A DNA stretch of 64,000 nucleotides from Prolixibacteraceae bacterium (GTDB taxonomy: Bacteria; Bacteroidota; Bacteroidia; Bacteroidales; Prolixibacteraceae): contig JAQUIJ010000008.1 of the NCBI GenBank assembly GCA_028683385.1, positions 212,888-276,887 of the forward strand, written 5' to 3'. Each line of letters opens with the position of its first letter. Position 1 is the stretch's first letter. Made by a program: the position numbers and the translations under genes. Below the pieces are notes generated by a model, which had not been told where the DNA came from, did no database searches, and saw only the letters and a list, made by a program, of their open reading frames with translations. Below, piece after piece: positions 61,193-64,000 of this stretch.

Positions 61193-62092
61193 TTACCAAA
61201 GCTTTTCCGGATAGATTCCTTGATTCGTTAAATTCTGTATCTGCTCAATCACAAAAGGTTTGTCTTCCTGATAAGTAACTCCAAACCAGGGAGAATCGGC
61301 ATGTAAAACTTCAACGCTAATCTGTTTAGTTTTAATCATTTCAAAAACTACAAAGGGAATATAAAATTCCGATTTAGGCTGATTAATATTGTGCGAAAGA
61401 AAGTCGATGAATTGAGTTTTTATGTTTTCAAAGATGGAGGGATGAAATCCCCAGAAATTCATCGATACTGTTTCATTGCCTTTTAGTTCAATGGTTTTGT
61501 TTCCCTCTGATTCGCAGAGTATTTGGTTACCTTCAGGTCTTATTTTATGCGTCTCTGTTATTTTCGTTAACTGATTTTTTTCATCAGTTACACAAATTCC
61601 TCTTGAAACGGATCCGAATTCAGATAAGGTATTGTTTAAACGGTATCCCACCATTGCATATTTTCCCGGAGTAATTAGTTGCGTCAGATATTCAGCAATG
61701 ACTCGGTATGCTTCTGCTCCATAAAAATCATCGGCATTTATCACGGCAAACGGTTCGTTAATAGCATCTTTTGCCATCAACACTGCGTGACCAGTTCCCC
61801 AAGGTTTTTCACGGCCGTCTGGTAACCGAAATCCTTCCGGGAGCATATTCGTTTCCTGATATACATAGCTGATTTCGATTTTGCCTGCAAGCTTGGATTC
61901 AAAGCGGGTTTTAAAGCTTTCTGCAAAGCTTTCTCGAATAACAAAGACAACTTTACCAAAGCCAGCTCTGATCGCATCATAGACTGAATATTCCAAAATC
62001 GTTTCACCATTTGGGCCAACAGGTTCTATTTGTTTTAGTCCGCCAAAACGACTACCCATACCAGCCGCAAGAATTAAAAGAGTTGGTTTCAT
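61193..62092 (-). CDS. Sugar-nucleotide-type nucleotidyltransferase
   Basis: The 299-residue protein opens with LAAGMGSRFGGLKQIEPVG (about 7-25), the nucleoside-triphosphate-binding motif of sugar-phosphate nucleotidyltransferases, and has VINADDFYG (about 116-124) with metal-binding Asp residues. It resembles GalU/RfbA-type enzymes but lacks a recognisable substrate signature; Bacteroidota members of this length are often annotated only as nucleotidyltransferases. It lies opposite murI and is 180 bases from the MFS transporter gene on the same strand. Confidence 0.85.
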   Translation of the reverse strand: MKPTLLILAAGMGSRFGGLKQIEPVGPNGETILEYSVYDAIRAGFGKVVFVIRESFAESFKTRFESKLAGKIEISYVYQETNMLPEGFRLPDGREKPWGTGHAVLMAKDAINEPFAVINADDFYGAEAYRVIAEYLTQLITPGKYAMVGYRLNNTLSEFGSVSRGICVTDEKNQLTKITETHKIRPEGNQILCESEGNKTIELKGNETVSMNFWGFHPSIFENIKTQFIDFLSHNINQPKSEFYIPFVVFEMIKTKQISVEVLHADSPWFGVTYQEDKPFVIEQIQNLTNQGIYPEKLW

Positions 62093-62209
62093 TATATGTA
62101 TTTTTATGTCGTATTTTTAAAAATTTGGTTAAACAAAATTAGACATTTATCTTGATTTCTTTCCAGATATACACTGTTACAATAATCAAATATTCAATGG
62201 ATATTTGTT

Positions 62210-62250
62210 TCAGAAGAAAGGGATGTCTGTTTGACATCCCTTTCTTCTGA
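62210..62250. terminator. Long perfect hairpin downstream of the MFS transporter gene
   Basis: Two 18-base arms (62210-62227 and 62233-62250, containing GGGATGTC) pair without mismatch around a 5-base loop. It lies just after the MFS stop on the minus strand, without a clean T tract. Confidence 0.6.
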
Positions 62251-62272
62251 ATTTATTCTACCTATTGGAAGT

Positions 62273-63595
62273 TTATTTTGTTTTAGGGAATTTCTGTTTA
62301 ATAATTATTGAAAGTCCGATAAAAGCAAAAATCAAAATAACGGGTAGAACGGACATATTTCTTAGTGTCGTTTGTGGTCCGGAAGTTTCGATTGATTTAC
62401 CCATAATAGGTAGAACCATGGAGGTGGCAACAAAACCGGCCCCACCCAAAATTGACATGCCCAATGCACCACTTTTGGGCACATACTCTGACGCTACGCC
62501 AATCATAGTTGGCCAGAAATAACAGACACCAACGGCAAAAACTGCTGCTGAAAGTAAGGTCATAGCAGCACCATTGGAAATACTGAGCAACCATAAACCT
62601 ACTGTAGCAATTACTGATGATCCCAGTAAAACTCCTGTTGGATTTAAACGGTGGATCAATCCGCCTGCGAAATAACGCCCAATGGCCATAATTCCTGTAA
62701 CAACAACCAGTATAATCATTGGATTAATTCCGTTGGTCTCCAATAGTGCATTAATCCATTGTGTTGTCCCTAACTCGGTTGAAGCGGTTAATAACATACA
62801 AAACAATACCAAGGGAAATAACAGGCTAATTTTATTGATTGCTCTTCCTTCAATAACGACTAAAACTAAAATAACGCCAACAGCGATGTAAGGATAAATA
62901 CTGTCGAAATTTAAGCTTAATGATGGAACTGACGCAATCAGGATCATTCCTATTACGGTCGCAATTATTGTAAATGGGGCACCAACATTCCGCATCATCT
63001 CTTTATAGCTTACGCCACTCGAAACACGTTCAGTTTCCGGAATTTTTTGTCCAAAAAACAGAACTCCGTATATTGCCAATGGAATGAATAATAGGCTTAC
63101 CAATATCTCCCAGCGAAGGTTAAGTGTATCCATTACTAGCCACGCCAGTATTCCTCCAATTACAATGCCCCCTGGAAACCATACATGAAACCGGTTTAGC
63201 ATTTTCGTTTTGTTATTAGGGAATAAAGTGGCAATAAGCGGATTACATGCAGCTTCAACACTGCCATTTCCGAAACCAATAAATACATTTGCTATAAATA
63301 ATGAAGTCATGTCTTTGGCTAATAGTAAAAGCACAATCCCTATTAAATGCATTCCAAAAGCCATCCTAATTATTGTTTTGGTTTTTACAAGGTCAATAAT
63401 AAACCCTCCAGCAAACATGGCAACAGCAAATCCCCAGAAAGCTGGCCCAAACGCATAGCCAATTTGCTCCTTAGTTAAGCCATAGTCAGTTGAAAAAACG
63501 CCCTCAATTTTAGCCCTAATAGCAAAAGTAATTGCTGTAACTAATAGTGCCAGACAAGCTGCAATAAATAGTCTTTTTTGATTTACATTTTCCAT
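62273..63595 (-). CDS. MFS transporter
   Basis: The 440-residue protein has twelve membrane helices and a cytoplasmic central loop (about 195-225). The GFAVAMFAGGFIIDLVKTK segment (about 55-73) matches the loop 2-3 motif of MFS porters, and the pattern GNGSVEAACNPL near residue 115 resembles the sugar:proton-type FGHS/MFS groups. The substrate is unknown. It is transcribed with the nucleotidyltransferase gene direction, 180 bases upstream of it, with a strong hairpin in between, so the two are probably separate transcripts. Confidence 0.85.
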   Translation of the reverse strand: MENVNQKRLFIAACLALLVTAITFAIRAKIEGVFSTDYGLTKEQIGYAFGPAFWGFAVAMFAGGFIIDLVKTKTIIRMAFGMHLIGIVLLLLAKDMTSLFIANVFIGFGNGSVEAACNPLIATLFPNNKTKMLNRFHVWFPGGIVIGGILAWLVMDTLNLRWEILVSLLFIPLAIYGVLFFGQKIPETERVSSGVSYKEMMRNVGAPFTIIATVIGMILIASVPSLSLNFDSIYPYIAVGVILVLVVIEGRAINKISLLFPLVLFCMLLTASTELGTTQWINALLETNGINPMIILVVVTGIMAIGRYFAGGLIHRLNPTGVLLGSSVIATVGLWLLSISNGAAMTLLSAAVFAVGVCYFWPTMIGVASEYVPKSGALGMSILGGAGFVATSMVLPIMGKSIETSGPQTTLRNMSVLPVILIFAFIGLSIIIKQKFPKTK

Positions 63596-64000
63596 AAGCT
63601 CAGTTTTGTTAGTTAATATTTATGTAGATTATTTAGGATTGAATCTAATGGATTACTTGTTAGATGAGTCGTGTGGATTTTAAAGCCTATTGAAGAAGGA
63701 TTCGAAGGGTTCATAAGTTTATGATCTTGTTAGTTAGTTGTAAATGTAGGAAAAAATCAGAACAGAATATACCACTTGAGAAGGAGATAAATTTTCTTTT
63801 TTGAATGATTTACAATTGACTTTGATGAACGTGAAAAGTCAAATGATGTATTTTACAGATTCTAATAAACACATAAAGCCCGATAAAAATCGAGCTTATT
63901 ATGCGGGTTATATGTGATTCAATTAACTTTTAAAACCGGGATGGTTTCGAGCAAGTACCTGGTTTGAACATGAACAATTAAGGAACAAGTACTAATCGAA
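63596..64000. other. Non-coding end of the window
   Basis: This stretch holds the upstream region of the minus-strand MFS gene and no supported gene. An imperfect hairpin (AAGCCCGAT with ATCGAGCTT, about 63877-63898) is present without a T tract. I could not place a confident promoter for the MFS gene. Confidence 0.4.

Noticed and set aside
1..64000. CRISPR arrays
   Set aside because: No series of regularly spaced identical repeats with unique spacers was seen.

Overview
The window is a piece of a Bacteroidota chromosome. Supporting signs are the TAnnTTTG-type -7 promoter element in front of several genes, a type IX secretion (Por) C-terminal tail, a TonB-dependent receptor with a carboxypeptidase-regulatory N-terminus, the uppS-bamA-ompH-ompH-murI order, and a free-standing LpxA. 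A relative of the Marinilabiliales/Prolixibacteraceae is my guess from gene content; I cannot confirm it without a search.

Layout. 0-13.4 kb is mostly housekeeping: a PadR regulator with two PspC proteins, a C-terminal processing protease, PnuC plus a NadR-type kinase (NAD precursor uptake), serine acetyltransferase with a Crp-like regulator, LpxA, a THUMP RNA methyltransferase, AroE, an ABC-F ATPase, Nth and a 2x[4Fe-4S] ferredoxin. 13.5-15.1 kb carries a tiny T9SS-tail protein and a Tat-type TIM-barrel protein.

15.4-24.0 kb is the most unusual part. A good sigma-54 promoter precedes four genes: a PstS-like binding protein fused through a membrane helix to a GcvH-like domain, a 16-cysteine Tat ferredoxin, an NrfD/HybB-like quinol protein and a second membrane-anchored GcvH-like protein. 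A terminator follows, then a histidine kinase with c-heme motifs in its sensor domain, an NtrC-type sigma-54 activator and an archaemetzincin. The two GcvH-like domains lack lysine at the canonical lipoylation position in an ungapped alignment. No catalytic oxidoreductase subunit is present. I read this as a redox-sensing, self-contained sigma-54 regulon around a membrane electron-transfer module of unknown substrate.

24.0-40.0 kb is accessory DNA. It holds a very AT-rich phosphoethanolamine-transferase-like gene, a 1.9 kb graveyard with an IS21 end and an IstB tail, and then a one-directional set: lipoprotein, ECF sigma factor with a membrane partner and a hydrolase/beta-barrel fusion, a frameshifted esterase, a serine hydrolase, DoxX, a class A beta-lactamase, a TonB-dependent receptor and a LuxR regulator. 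Two related 33-codon sequences in the same orientation lie at its edges (27.2 and 39.9 kb).

40.0-45.5 kb has an AraC/SDR/DUF1330/NTF2-like/SDR cluster divergent from an HxlR regulator, then DUF1801, Tag glycosylase and tRNA-Leu(CAG). 45.7-51.3 kb has an isoprenoid-synthase-fold protein, a GH51 arabinofuranosidase, a Gfo/Idh/MocA oxidoreductase and MalQ. 51.4-64 kb returns to core functions: hydrolase, PdxJ, CBS protein, NAD kinase, DUF6089 protein, UppS, BamA, two OmpH chaperones, MurI, a nucleotidyltransferase and an MFS transporter. Intergenic imperfect palindromes made of short reiterated words occur at several gene borders. I saw no rRNA and no CRISPR array.
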